This document shows, one piece after another, positions 1 through 8,705 of a stretch of DNA of 64,000 bases. A program made the translations under genes and the position numbers. Positions within the stretch are counted from its first letter, which is position 1. Each line of letters begins with the position of its first letter. The stretch comes from Pseudopedobacter sp965218985 (lineage in GTDB: Bacteria > Bacteroidota > Bacteroidia > Sphingobacteriales > Sphingobacteriaceae): positions 62,001 to 126,000 of the forward strand of contig CBDCMP010000004.1 of assembly GCA_965218985.1 (NCBI GenBank), written 5' to 3'. The notes beneath the pieces are model-generated. The model ran no database searches, was not told the DNA's origin, and saw only the letters and a program-made list of their open reading frames with translations.

Positions 1-446
1 TGAGGGTTTCTTCGTTTTTAACAGGTTTATAGTAAAATAGGGATTATTTTTTTTAAATTTAAGATCACTAACTATTATCATTTAAGATTGGGGTCAGAAG
101 AGCAGAACAATAGGTCTATTTTCAGAAGCTGATCCTAAAGTGTTCTTTTGTTTAATTACCCTATTCAAACGTTGTTATAATAAAGGTCTATGTTGAAATC
201 ATCAACAGGAAATGTTGTCTTAGTTTTAATTTTCTACCATGGTTGTTGTTTCAAGTTTAACTGGGCCGCCTCTGTTTTTTCGAATCTGAATAAAGAGAAA
301 AAGAAGAAAAATAATGGATTTGTGAGATCCTATTGAAAACTAAATCGGTTTTTGTATAGTATATTACATAGAGTAGATACAGGATATAGAGATTTTTGAA
401 GAGTTTCTTCAATGAATAGACCAAGTTGCCTAAACGGGATGCTGAC
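1..446. other. Intergenic region, no gene seen
   Basis: I see no convincing gene, tRNA or rRNA in this AT-rich stretch before the first CDS. The short open frames on the minus strand look like chance. It presumably holds the promoter of the downstream surface-protein gene, but I found no exact TAnnTTTG box near that gene's start. Confidence 0.5.
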
Positions 447-3400
447 ATGAAACGTATTTTTACTTTTCTGGTGTTGTTTTTTATATTTCTTGTTGATGTG
501 AATGCACAAAACACATCTAATGAGGGAACCGATTTTTGGGTGTGTTTTCCATCTCATGTGCCGGCAGGTACTCAAAATAATCCGCAATTGGCAACTTTAT
601 CGGTGTTCATCACTTCTAAGTCCAATACAAGTGGTGTGGTGAGTTGTGGGGGCTTCAGCCAGAATTTTAGTGTTCAGGCTAATACTGTTACAGAAGTTTT
701 GGTACCAAGATTTGATTCTTACATTACTGATGGAACCGGTATTTATTCAAACAAGGGCATCAGGATTTTAATTGATGCGGGTAAACCTAAAGCGGTGGTT
801 TATGCACATGTTTTCGCCGGGGCAAGATCAGCGGCCACACTGGTTTTGCCAGTTCTGGCATTGGGTCAAAAATATTACGGAATCTCCTACGACCAGTCAT
901 CCATAGGGAAATCTCAGATAGATATGGTGTGTGTGGAAGCTAACACCACCTTGCTCATTACCCCGAGATTAGATGGAGTGCTGCAGAACACTTTTCCAGT
1001 GACTTTGTCAAATGTGGGAGATGTTTATCAATATCAAAGTGACAGAGACATCAGTGGAACCTATGTGGAGGTTGATCCAACCAATTCAAGTTGCAAAAGA
1101 TTCGCAGCTTTCTCCGGGAGTTCTGCCTTAGCTATTCTCTCACCCGGCTGCTATCCTCCAGGGGGTTCACTAAACAGGAATATATCTTATGATCCCTTGT
1201 TCCAGCAACTCTATCCATTGGAAAGCTGGGGGCAAACTTTTCCTTTAATTCCGTTCGCAGATAGAAATACGGGCTCTATTTTCAGAGTGCTTGCTTCAGA
1301 GAACAATACAAAAGTGAACATTGCTGGGGTTAGTGTGACATTAAATGCAGGGGCTTTTTATGAAACCCTGCCTATCAATAAAGTCTCACTCATCACTGCC
1401 GACAAACCAGTGACGGTGACACAATATGCCATCACCCAATACTGCGCTGATTCAAGAAATGCCGGAAATAATGTTTCTCCAAGCGACCCTGATATGGTGA
1501 TCATCAATCCCTTGGAATACAGCATAAAAAATGTGACGATGTATTCTTCTAATAAATTAGCCATCAGAGATCAATATCTTAATATCATCATTCCGAACAC
1601 AGGTCTGCCATCCTTCAAAATCAATGGGGCCAATTTTGCCAATCGATTCAGTGCTGTTCCAGGCAGCAGCACTTATTCCTATGCACAAATTTATTTGACA
1701 CAAATCGGGGGTTCAAACTTTAATCTTACCGCTGATGTAGGTTTCAATGCCATAGCCTATGGTTTTGGAGATTACGAATCTTATGCCTACTCTGCCGGGA
1801 CAAACCTGGCTTCCTCAGTTTTCATCAATGCTGTGAGGCCAGCCACAAATGAAGTGATCAACAATGCTTGTACAGATGAAGATTTTGATTTCAAGCTTGT
1901 TTTGCCCTATATTTCTCAAAAGTTAATATGGAGTTTAGAAGCGGGAGACCCGCCAATTATCCAAAATGCTCCACTCAATCCAACAATGATCGTGATCAAT
2001 GGTAAGGTGCTTTTTGAATACAGGCTTCCTGTGAATAAGAATTACAACACAGTGGGGACCAAAAAAATTAAAATCATCTCCACGCTGCCACCAAGTTCGG
2101 GAGGATGCCCCACCGGCGATGAAACTTTGAATTTTGATTTCGAAGTTTACGATCCTCCGGCAACCACAAGTTTTAGATCTCAGGATACGGCCTGCGTCAA
2201 TAATCCTGTGCAGTTTAATCTGGATGAAAATAATAACTCAAGACCTATTATCAATTATTACTGGGATTTCGGAGATGGTACTTTTTCATCCGATAAAAAC
2301 CCTTCACATGTCTTCAGTTCCACAGGTCAAAAAACGGTTTCTTTATACGTAAAGAATGATGTAGCTTGTTTGTCCAATGTTTATCAGCTTCCGATAGAGG
2401 TATTAGACCAGCCTGCTGTGGATTTCTCCATAGCTGCAGCTTTGTGTGCTCAGAAACCCATTCAGTTCACCAATCATTCTAATTTAGAGGGAAATGCCAT
2501 TAGCGGGTATTTGTGGGATTTTAATGACGGAACCACCTCTACGGAGGAGAATCCTGTTCATTCGTTTGACACCAAAGGTAATTATACGGTATCATTAACC
2601 ATTAAGACAATTGCCCAATGTGTAGTCACCCAATCAAAAAGTGTGATGGTGAATAGTTCACCAACTGCAGATTTTGATGATCCGCAAGCATGTGTGTCGG
2701 ATAATGTGATTTTTAATACCAAAGACGAATCCGATGACATTGTCTCCTACCAGTGGGATTTTGGAGATGGTGTGGTGGATGCTGCCCAAAACACGAGAAA
2801 AAATCCTTCTCACAGGTACAATGCGTCTGGATTATATACGGTTAAACTCTCCGTGACCTCATCTACAGGTTGTGTCACCGAAGTGAACAAAGCGATTACC
2901 ATCAGTGCGGCAGACCCGGAATCAAAATTCACTGTTGTAAGTCCAGAAAGTTTGTGTAGCAACCTACCTGTTCAATTTCAGGATTTATCTTCTGTTTCAT
3001 TTGGAAAGATCACTAAATTGGAATGGATCTATGATTACTCATCGTCTGGAATGAATGCTAAAGAAGTGTTTAATGATCCCGTTACCAATGCTATCTACGA
3101 ACATAAATATCCCGCCAGTAAAGACACCAAAAATTATCAGGTAGTTTTAAGAGCCTATTCGGGGACTATTTGTTTTCAGGATTTTGGTCCGGTTACGATC
3201 ACTGTAAAAGGAAGTCCGGAGGTTAAATTTGATCCTTTGACCAATGTTTGCCTTAACACAGCAAGTTTTAGTTTGACACAGGCTTCAGAGTTGACAGGAA
3301 TACCAGGGAGTGGAATTTTTTCAGGCCCGGGAGTGGACGAAAATGGAGTTTTCGATCCTTCACTTTCAGGAGTTGGAGATTTTGACATCACCTATACTTT

Positions 3401-3956
3401 CATGGCAAATGATGGGTGTAGCGATTCAAAAATCCAAAGGATCACTGTATTTCCATTACCGGTGGTGGATGCCGGAGAAGATGTGGTGATTCTAAGTGGG
3501 GGACAAGCTACCTTAAGAGCGCAGGCTACAGGGGCTGGTTTAACTTACAAATGGTTCCCTTCTGAAGGCTTGGATAAAGATGATGTTCTAAAACCCTTGG
3601 CTTCACCCAAAACAAGCACGCTTTACACTTTGTTGGCCACCTCTTCTGACGGATGTATCACAAGTGATGTTGTAAACGTTATAGTTGCCGGATTACCACA
3701 AATACCCAACACCTTCACGCCAAACAGTGATGGCGTGAACGATACCTGGAATATTAAATATTTAGATACCTATGTTAATGCAAAGGTTACTATATTTAAC
3801 CGCTACGGAAATGAAGTTTTCAGCTCAATAGGTTATCCTGCCCCATGGGACGGGCGTTCTAATGGAAAGGACGTTCCTATGGGAGTTTATTATTATGTTA
3901 TAGACCCAAGGAACGGAAATGAAAAAATATCCGGTTCAGTCACAGTGATCAGATGA
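447..3956 (+). CDS. T9SS-secreted surface protein with IgGFc-binding-like and PKD domains
   Basis: Large exported protein of 1169 aa. I start it at ATG 447, which gives a clean signal peptide (MKRIFTFLVLFFIFLVDVNAQ); the in-frame TTG at 426 only adds a polar prefix. Residues about 25-470 resemble the IgGFc-binding N-terminal family (GTDFWVCFPS near the start; later the FRVLASENNTKVNIAG and ITADKPVTVTQYA stretches). Three good PKD repeats follow (YYWDFGDGT, GYLWDFNDGT, SYQWDFGDG), then a degenerate fourth. The last ~85 residues (IPNTFTPNSDGVNDTW ... IFNRYGNEVF ... PMGVYYYVI) are a gliding-motility-associated, type B type IX secretion sorting domain. It is expected to be carried across the outer membrane and stay at the surface or be released. 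The next gene overlaps it by 4 bp and encodes the PorP/SprF-type partner usual for this sorting class. The binding target is unknown. Confidence 0.9.
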   Translation: MKRIFTFLVLFFIFLVDVNAQNTSNEGTDFWVCFPSHVPAGTQNNPQLATLSVFITSKSNTSGVVSCGGFSQNFSVQANTVTEVLVPRFDSYITDGTGIYSNKGIRILIDAGKPKAVVYAHVFAGARSAATLVLPVLALGQKYYGISYDQSSIGKSQIDMVCVEANTTLLITPRLDGVLQNTFPVTLSNVGDVYQYQSDRDISGTYVEVDPTNSSCKRFAAFSGSSALAILSPGCYPPGGSLNRNISYDPLFQQLYPLESWGQTFPLIPFADRNTGSIFRVLASENNTKVNIAGVSVTLNAGAFYETLPINKVSLITADKPVTVTQYAITQYCADSRNAGNNVSPSDPDMVIINPLEYSIKNVTMYSSNKLAIRDQYLNIIIPNTGLPSFKINGANFANRFSAVPGSSTYSYAQIYLTQIGGSNFNLTADVGFNAIAYGFGDYESYAYSAGTNLASSVFINAVRPATNEVINNACTDEDFDFKLVLPYISQKLIWSLEAGDPPIIQNAPLNPTMIVINGKVLFEYRLPVNKNYNTVGTKKIKIISTLPPSSGGCPTGDETLNFDFEVYDPPATTSFRSQDTACVNNPVQFNLDENNNSRPIINYYWDFGDGTFSSDKNPSHVFSSTGQKTVSLYVKNDVACLSNVYQLPIEVLDQPAVDFSIAAALCAQKPIQFTNHSNLEGNAISGYLWDFNDGTTSTEENPVHSFDTKGNYTVSLTIKTIAQCVVTQSKSVMVNSSPTADFDDPQACVSDNVIFNTKDESDDIVSYQWDFGDGVVDAAQNTRKNPSHRYNASGLYTVKLSVTSSTGCVTEVNKAITISAADPESKFTVVSPESLCSNLPVQFQDLSSVSFGKITKLEWIYDYSSSGMNAKEVFNDPVTNAIYEHKYPASKDTKNYQVVLRAYSGTICFQDFGPVTITVKGSPEVKFDPLTNVCLNTASFSLTQASELTGIPGSGIFSGPGVDENGVFDPSLSGVGDFDITYTFMANDGCSDSKIQRITVFPLPVVDAGEDVVILSGGQATLRAQATGAGLTYKWFPSEGLDKDDVLKPLASPKTSTLYTLLATSSDGCITSDVVNVIVAGLPQIPNTFTPNSDGVNDTWNIKYLDTYVNAKVTIFNRYGNEVFSSIGYPAPWDGRSNGKDVPMGVYYYVIDPRNGNEKISGSVTVIR

Positions 3957-4969
3957 GGCATTTTTTAAAATTTTTGGTGATATCGTTTTGTTTTTTAAGC
4001 ACTGCCAATGCGCAGCAAAAGCCTCAGTATACCCAATATATCCTCAATAATTATATCATCAACCCTGCGATAACGGGTATTGAGAATTATATAGATGTTA
4101 AAGCAGCATATAGGCAACAGTGGACAGGTTTGCAGAATGCACCTCAAACTTCTTATTTAACGGCTCATATGCCTCTGGGGAAAACAGATGACTGGCAAAG
4201 TTCCACCTCTTTTAACATGGTGGGTGAGAACCCGCTGGGAAGAAGCTATAAAGAAGACTATCAGGCTTCAAAGTCTCATCATGGAATAGGATTGGTTGCT
4301 GTGGTAGATAAAACCGGGCCGCTAAGCAACGCCACTTTTGATTTTACTTATGCTTATCACTTGGGTTTGGCTCCAAGATTGAATTTGGCGATGGGTGTGG
4401 GATTGGGCGTTTCCAAAATAAGTTTGAATACGGCAGACCTGACTTTAGAAAACCCTATAGATGATGCCATTGCGAATAGTGGGACAATCAACAGAATTAA
4501 GCCGGATGTGAATGCTGGGTTGTGGCTTTATTCAGCAGAATTTTTTGCCGGTGTTTCTGTTCAGCAGCTATTGCCTCAAACGCTTTCATTCTCTGATAAC
4601 CAAAGTTACGACACGGGTAAAACAGTTCCACATTTGTTTGCTACTACGGGTTATAGATTTTGGTTAAACGACGATCTTACCCTGATCCCCTCCGTGATGT
4701 TCAAATACGTGAATCCGGTTCCGTTGGGTATTGATTTCAATGCTAAACTAACTTTTAGAGATAAGATTTGGATAGGAGGCTCTTACCGAAAAGACGATTC
4801 TTTTTCGGGTATGGTTGGATTTAATGTGGGTGCTTTATTTAATGTTGGATATGCTTATGATTTCACCACCTCGGCACTTAATTCCGTTTCTAGGGGAACC
4901 CATGAAATTGTTTTAGGATTATTGCTTCATAATCATTATCAGGTCACCTGTCCTCAAAAGCTCTGGTAA
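3953..4969 (+). CDS. PorP/SprF family type IX secretion-associated outer-membrane protein
   Basis: Outer-membrane beta-barrel of 338 aa with signal peptide MRHFLKFLVISFCFLSTANAQ. The N-terminal QYTQYILNNYIINPAITG, the YRQQWTGL motif, and the C-terminal THEIVLGLLL followed by a final CPQKLW are hallmarks of the PorP/SprF family. Its ATG overlaps the stop of the preceding secreted PKD protein (ATGA), so the two are translationally coupled. In Flavobacterium johnsoniae, SprF is needed for surface display of the adhesin SprB, which has the same sorting-domain class. By analogy this gene should serve the upstream cargo specifically; that pairing is inferred from gene order. Confidence 0.92.
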   Translation: MRHFLKFLVISFCFLSTANAQQKPQYTQYILNNYIINPAITGIENYIDVKAAYRQQWTGLQNAPQTSYLTAHMPLGKTDDWQSSTSFNMVGENPLGRSYKEDYQASKSHHGIGLVAVVDKTGPLSNATFDFTYAYHLGLAPRLNLAMGVGLGVSKISLNTADLTLENPIDDAIANSGTINRIKPDVNAGLWLYSAEFFAGVSVQQLLPQTLSFSDNQSYDTGKTVPHLFATTGYRFWLNDDLTLIPSVMFKYVNPVPLGIDFNAKLTFRDKIWIGGSYRKDDSFSGMVGFNVGALFNVGYAYDFTTSALNSVSRGTHEIVLGLLLHNHYQVTCPQKLW

Positions 4970-4986
4970 GTTTAAAGGGAACTGGC

Positions 4987-5035
4987 TAGCTATAGCTATA
5001 AGAACACCTAAGGAGAAAGTGAGAGCTATAGCTCT
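4987..5035. repeat. Two palindromes sharing AGCTATAGCT at a convergent gene end
   Basis: Two perfect palindromes, TAGCTATAGCTA (4987-4998) and AGAGCTATAGCTCT (5022-5035), share a 10-bp core 36 bp apart. They lie between the PorP-like gene and rpoN, and the second overlaps the rpoN stop codon (5026-5028). They could form small hairpins or pair with each other and may act as a weak bidirectional terminator. Confidence 0.4.
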
Positions 5036-6504
5036 TTCCTTAACCTGGCAACAGGGATTCCCATTTGTTCTCTATATTTTGCCACAGTTCTCCTGGCAAT
5101 ATTATAACCCTTATCTTTCAAGATATCTGTCAGTTTTTCGTCTGCTAGAGGCTTTAATTTATCTTCGTTTCCTATGCACTCCTCTAAAATTTTCTTTACT
5201 TCCTTGTTAGAAACTTCTTCACCACTCTCGGTTTGAATCGCCTCAGAGAAAAAGGATTTTAAAAGATAAGTGCCAAATTCTGTTTGTACATATTTTGAAT
5301 TAGCCACTCTGGATACTGTGGAGATATCCATTCCGATTCTATCTGCAATATCTTTAAGAATCATGGGTTTGAGATATCTTTCATCGCCATCAAACAAAAA
5401 GAAATCATACTGATAGTTCATGATGGCATTCATGGTTTTGAGCAAAGTTTGTTGCCTTTGTTTGATGGCGTCTATAAACCATTTGGCAGAATCCAATTTT
5501 TGTTTTACAAAATGAACAGCCTCTTTCAATTTCTTATCTTTATCAGATGCTTTTTCATAATGCTGAAACATCTCCTGATAAGATTTGCTCACCCGAAGTT
5601 CTGGGGCATTCTTTGCATTTAAGGTGAGCAATAAAATGCCGTCATTCTTTACGATGTGAAAGTCAGGGATCACCTGCATTTGTTTCACATTGGATGCGCC
5701 GGAATCACCAGGTTTGGGATTTAATTTTAAAATCTCGGCTACAATTTCCTTTAATTCATCCGAATCCGGATTAATATTCAGTGATCGTTCCAGCTTATCG
5801 TAGTGTTTTTTCGTGAATTCGTCTAAATAATCCTCCACGACGACCATGGCCTTTTGGATGATCAGGTTATGCTGATCTTTCTTTCGCAGCTGTATCAATA
5901 AACACTCTTGTAAATCTCTTGCCCCAATTCCTGCCGGATCAAATGTCTGGATCACCTTTAACAGCTCCTCCACTTCCCCCTCTTCGGCAAAAATGTTTTG
6001 CGAGAAGGCAAGATCATCAATCAAAGAAGGAATGGAACGGCGCAAATAGCCGTCGTCGTCTAAGCTGCCAATGATCTGCTGAGCAATTTGATATTCCTTA
6101 TCTTCTAAAGGAACCAAATCCAATTGTGCCTGTAAATTTTCAAAAAAAGTATTGCTTACCGCAATCGGAAGCTCCTTTTTTTCCTCATCATCATCGTTGC
6201 TGTCATATCTGCTGCCATAATCATTGATGTTGTCATCCTGTAAATAATCATCTACATTGAATTCATCATAATTGTCATCCGCATCATCAGCTTTGAAGTC
6301 ATCATCAGGATCTTTGTCAGGATATTCTTCTACCGGGTCATTCATATCCGCAAGGCTGATATCTTCCAAAGCTGGATTCTCTTCTAGTTCCTCCTTTATT
6401 CTGGTGTCTAAAGAAACAGTGGGCACTTGCAACAATTTGATGAATTGTATTTGCTGAGGGGATAATTTCTGAAGAAGTTTTTGCTGAAGATTCTGTTTAA
6501 GCAT
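5026..6504 (-). CDS. rpoN: RNA polymerase sigma-54 factor
   Basis: Sigma-54 (492 aa from ATG 6504; a further in-frame start 30 bp upstream would add an unlikely prefix). It replaces sigma-70 on core polymerase and makes transcription dependent on AAA+ activators. Visible in order: the glutamine-rich region I (LKQNLQQKLLQKLSPQQIQF), a long acidic region II (about residues 60-115, many D/E), the core-binding domain, and a C-terminal DNA-binding part. The near-C-terminal ARRTVAKYREQMGIPVARLR is the RpoN box, normally ARRTVAKYRE. Residues around DIADRIGMDISTVSRVANSK form the helix-turn-helix. The length is normal. No sigma-54 activator gene is seen next to it. Confidence 0.97.
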   Translation of the reverse strand: MLKQNLQQKLLQKLSPQQIQFIKLLQVPTVSLDTRIKEELEENPALEDISLADMNDPVEEYPDKDPDDDFKADDADDNYDEFNVDDYLQDDNINDYGSRYDSNDDDEEKKELPIAVSNTFFENLQAQLDLVPLEDKEYQIAQQIIGSLDDDGYLRRSIPSLIDDLAFSQNIFAEEGEVEELLKVIQTFDPAGIGARDLQECLLIQLRKKDQHNLIIQKAMVVVEDYLDEFTKKHYDKLERSLNINPDSDELKEIVAEILKLNPKPGDSGASNVKQMQVIPDFHIVKNDGILLLTLNAKNAPELRVSKSYQEMFQHYEKASDKDKKLKEAVHFVKQKLDSAKWFIDAIKQRQQTLLKTMNAIMNYQYDFFLFDGDERYLKPMILKDIADRIGMDISTVSRVANSKYVQTEFGTYLLKSFFSEAIQTESGEEVSNKEVKKILEECIGNEDKLKPLADEKLTDILKDKGYNIARRTVAKYREQMGIPVARLRKEL

Positions 6505-6642
6505 ATTTATATTATGATCTTCAAAGTTAATCAAAGCGATTCACTTTGCTCAGCTTAATTGTATTGAAAATTAAACAAAATGCACAAACCGTAGGGTTGC
6601 AATTTTTTATTTGTTAACTTTAACGAAACTAAAATTGCTCAT

Positions 6643-7029
6643 ATGAGATTTGTGAAAGAATTTAAAGAGTTTGCAGTAAAAGGGAATGTGGTTGATTTAG
6701 CTGTGGCAGTGATCATTGGTGCAGCATTTGGTAAAATCATCAGTTCGTTGGTTGATGATATCATCACTCCGGCATTATTGACTCCTGCTTTGGACGCTGC
6801 GAATCTTAAAGACTTGGATCAACTGGTTATTCCTGGAACAGCCATTAAATATGGCAACTTTTTATCGCAAGTCCTCACTTTCATCATTATTGCGTTGGTT
6901 TTGTTCATCATTATAAAAGCAGTGAATTCAACCAAAAAGAAAGAAGAAGCGAAACCTACACCACCACCGGCCCCAACTAAAGAGGAGATTTTATTGACTG
7001 AAATTAGAGATTTATTAAAATCCAAATAA
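6643..7029 (+). CDS. mscL: Large-conductance mechanosensitive channel
   Basis: MscL homolog of 128 aa, an inner-membrane homopentamer that opens on severe hypo-osmotic stress to release solutes. It shows the family N-terminus (FVKEFKEFAVKGNVVDLAVAVIIGAAFGKI), which is the amphipathic helix plus first membrane segment. A periplasmic loop follows, then a second membrane segment (FLSQVLTFIIIALVLFIIIKAVN). It ends in a charged cytoplasmic helix (EEILLTEIRDLLK) after a proline-rich linker. Length and layout are normal. It is a single gene, divergent from rpoN. Confidence 0.97.
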   Translation: MRFVKEFKEFAVKGNVVDLAVAVIIGAAFGKIISSLVDDIITPALLTPALDAANLKDLDQLVIPGTAIKYGNFLSQVLTFIIIALVLFIIIKAVNSTKKKEEAKPTPPPAPTKEEILLTEIRDLLKSK

Positions 7030-7091
7030 TTTAAGGTGATCTTACGGTTTGTCTTCCCCTAAAGCGGGCTTAAATATTTTTTAGCTAAGCA

Positions 7092-7122
7092 TTGTAATTG
7101 TGAAATAACAAGCCTATATTTG
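7092..7122 (+). promoter_or_regulatory. Bacteroidota-type promoter for rpmH
   Basis: A TTG at 7092-7094, a 20-bp spacer and an exact TAnnTTTG box (TATATTTG, 7115-7122) match the Bacteroidota -33/-7 consensus. It lies about 40 bp before the rpmH ATG. Confidence 0.75.
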
Positions 7123-7160
7123 CACTCTTGTTTTAAAAGAGAGAATTTTACTATAACATC

Positions 7161-7319
7161 ATGAAAAGAACATTCCAGCCATCTCAGAGAAAAAGAAGAA
7201 ATAAGCATGGTTTCAGAGAAAGAATGGCTACTGCAAATGGAAGAAGGGTTTTAGCTTCCAGAAGAGCTAAAGGCAGAAAAAGATTAACAGTATCAGACGA
7301 ACGTCGTCATAAAGCATAA
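7161..7319 (+). CDS. rpmH: 50S ribosomal protein L34
   Basis: A 52-residue, very basic protein starting MKRTFQPSQRKRRNKHGFRE and continuing RMATANGRRVLASRRAKGR. This is the near-invariant L34 sequence; the protein binds 23S rRNA in the large subunit. It is first in an rpmH-rnpA-yidD cluster, an order conserved in many bacteria. It has its own strong promoter, and the 54-bp gap before rnpA contains the odd palindrome TATCATCATTGATGATA (7334-7350), which could modulate read-through into rnpA. Confidence 0.98.
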   Translation: MKRTFQPSQRKRRNKHGFRERMATANGRRVLASRRAKGRKRLTVSDERRHKA

Positions 7320-7373
7320 TTTTTGATTTGCCTTATCATCATTGATGATAGCCGATGTTTAATTCTCCGGTAA

Positions 7374-7775
7374 ATGGCATCCAAAGTAAATAATTTTAAA
7401 AAAGAAGAACGGTTATGTAGTAAAAAGTTTCTAAAGGAACTTTTTGATAACGGTTCTTCTTTTTTGTTATACCCCTTTCGGGTAACTTGGCTCGCCTCTC
7501 CTGACCAATCACAAAACTATCCTGTTCAAATAGTCATAGCTGTCCCAAAAAAAAGGTTTAAATCTGCGGTGGATAGGAATCTTATCAAAAGAAGGATCAA
7601 AGAGGCCTACCGTTTAAATAAGCAAAAATATTTATATACCGTATTGAATGGTCAAAGTAAAAAGATATTATTAGCTTTAGGTTATGTAGGGAAAGAGATT
7701 CATGAATATGAATTCATAGAGAAGAAGCTGCTGCTGATGATTAAAATCTTGATTAAGGAAATGAAAAATGATTAG
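7374..7775 (+). CDS. rnpA: Ribonuclease P protein component
   Basis: Protein subunit of RNase P (133 aa), which helps the RNA subunit remove 5' leaders from pre-tRNAs. The sequence starts with the basic FKKEERLCSKKFLKELF segment. It carries the family signature RNLIKRRIKEAYRLNK (about residues 66-81), the RNR-type RNA-binding motif. It lies between rpmH and yidD, overlapping yidD by 8 bp, as in the classic cluster. The ATG at 7374 gives the usual length. Confidence 0.96.
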   Translation: MASKVNNFKKEERLCSKKFLKELFDNGSSFLLYPFRVTWLASPDQSQNYPVQIVIAVPKKRFKSAVDRNLIKRRIKEAYRLNKQKYLYTVLNGQSKKILLALGYVGKEIHEYEFIEKKLLLMIKILIKEMKND

Positions 7776-8001
7776 AGTCATCAAGAACATTTTGGGGTTT
7801 ATATTCTTGCTGCTTATTAAAATATATCAATATCTTTTATCTCCTTTATTGGGAGCTTCCTGTCGTTTCACACCCACTTGCTCTGAATATGGAATGGAAG
7901 CCATCAAAAAATACGGTCCGTTTAAAGGAGGTTGGTTAACTTTGAAAAGAATTGGAAGATGCCATCCATGGGGTACTCATGGGCATGACCCTGTTCCTTA
8001 A
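7768..8001 (+). CDS. yidD: Membrane protein insertion efficiency factor YidD
   Basis: Small protein of 77 aa with an N-terminal hydrophobic/amphipathic segment, followed by the YidD signature CRFTPTCSEYGMEAIKKYG and GGWLTLKRIGRCHPW (three conserved cysteines). YidD is membrane-associated and helps YidC-dependent insertion of inner-membrane proteins. It overlaps rnpA by 8 bp, so it is co-translated; tsaB follows 14 bp later. Confidence 0.96.
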   Translation: MIRVIKNILGFIFLLLIKIYQYLLSPLLGASCRFTPTCSEYGMEAIKKYGPFKGGWLTLKRIGRCHPWGTHGHDPVP

Positions 8002-8015
8002 CTCATCAGTACTTC

Positions 8016-8705
8016 ATGGCACTTATCCTTCAAATAGAAACTGCTACACAAACCTGTTCTGTCGCTTTGGCCCAGGATGGAGTCATTTTACATTATCTGC
8101 AAAGAACTGAAAGAAACATTCATGCATCCGTCATCACCCTATTCATTAAGGAGTTAATGCTGGAGGCAAAGAAAGACTATAAAGAATTAAGTGCAGTTGC
8201 CGTGAGCATGGGGCCTGGTTCCTACACAGGTTTACGAATTGGTGTATCTACAGCTAAGGGTTTATGTTTTGCCCTTGATATTCCTTTAATTGCAGTGAAC
8301 ACTTTGGATGCTATGGCATCAGGGTTCACTGCTAATCTTTTCTCGGTCAATCCAACATCACTTTTTTGCCCGATGATAGACGCCAGACGTATGGAAGTTT
8401 ATTGTGCGGTTTATGATCAGAAATTGAATATGATTTCTGCTACGGCAGCTAAAGTGATAGACGAAAATTCTTTCAGAGATTTAATGAATCGTCATATCAT
8501 TTATTTTTTTGGAGACGGTGCAGCAAAATGCTCAGAGATGATGGGATCAAATTCAAATGCCCGAATTATAGATGATTTTCAGCATACCTCCACTCATCTC
8601 ACTGAAATTGCTTTTGATAAGTTCAAAAAAATGGAATTTGAGGACGTCGCTTATTTTGAGCCTTTTTATCTAAAAGATTTCATAGCTGGAAAAGCAAAAA
8701 TTTAA
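8016..8705 (+). CDS. tsaB: tRNA threonylcarbamoyladenosine biosynthesis protein TsaB
   Basis: TsaB (229 aa) is a non-catalytic ASKHA-fold partner of TsaD in the complex that makes t6A37 in ANN-decoding tRNAs. Conserved features are ILQIETATQTCSVAL at the N-terminus and the SMGPGSYTGLRIGVSTAKG motif at about residues 64-82. The C-terminal YFEPFYLKDF is also typical of the family. It probably belongs to the rpmH-rnpA-yidD transcription unit (14-bp gap). Its 3' end overlaps the convergent gene by 4 bp. Confidence 0.94.
   Translation: MALILQIETATQTCSVALAQDGVILHYLQRTERNIHASVITLFIKELMLEAKKDYKELSAVAVSMGPGSYTGLRIGVSTAKGLCFALDIPLIAVNTLDAMASGFTANLFSVNPTSLFCPMIDARRMEVYCAVYDQKLNMISATAAKVIDENSFRDLMNRHIIYFFGDGAAKCSEMMGSNSNARIIDDFQHTSTHLTEIAFDKFKKMEFEDVAYFEPFYLKDFIAGKAKI

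Noticed and set aside
1..446. A gene or RNA in the first 446 bp
   Set aside because: No open frame with family features, tRNA cloverleaf or other structure could be supported.
7334..7350. Palindrome TATCATCATTGATGATA as a terminator of rpmH
   Set aside because: It lacks a T run and is AT-rich; it may be a minor structure but cannot be called a terminator.
7161..8001. rpmH-rnpA-yidD as a sign of a replication origin
   Set aside because: No dnaA gene and no DnaA-box cluster was noticed around it, so gene order alone is not enough.
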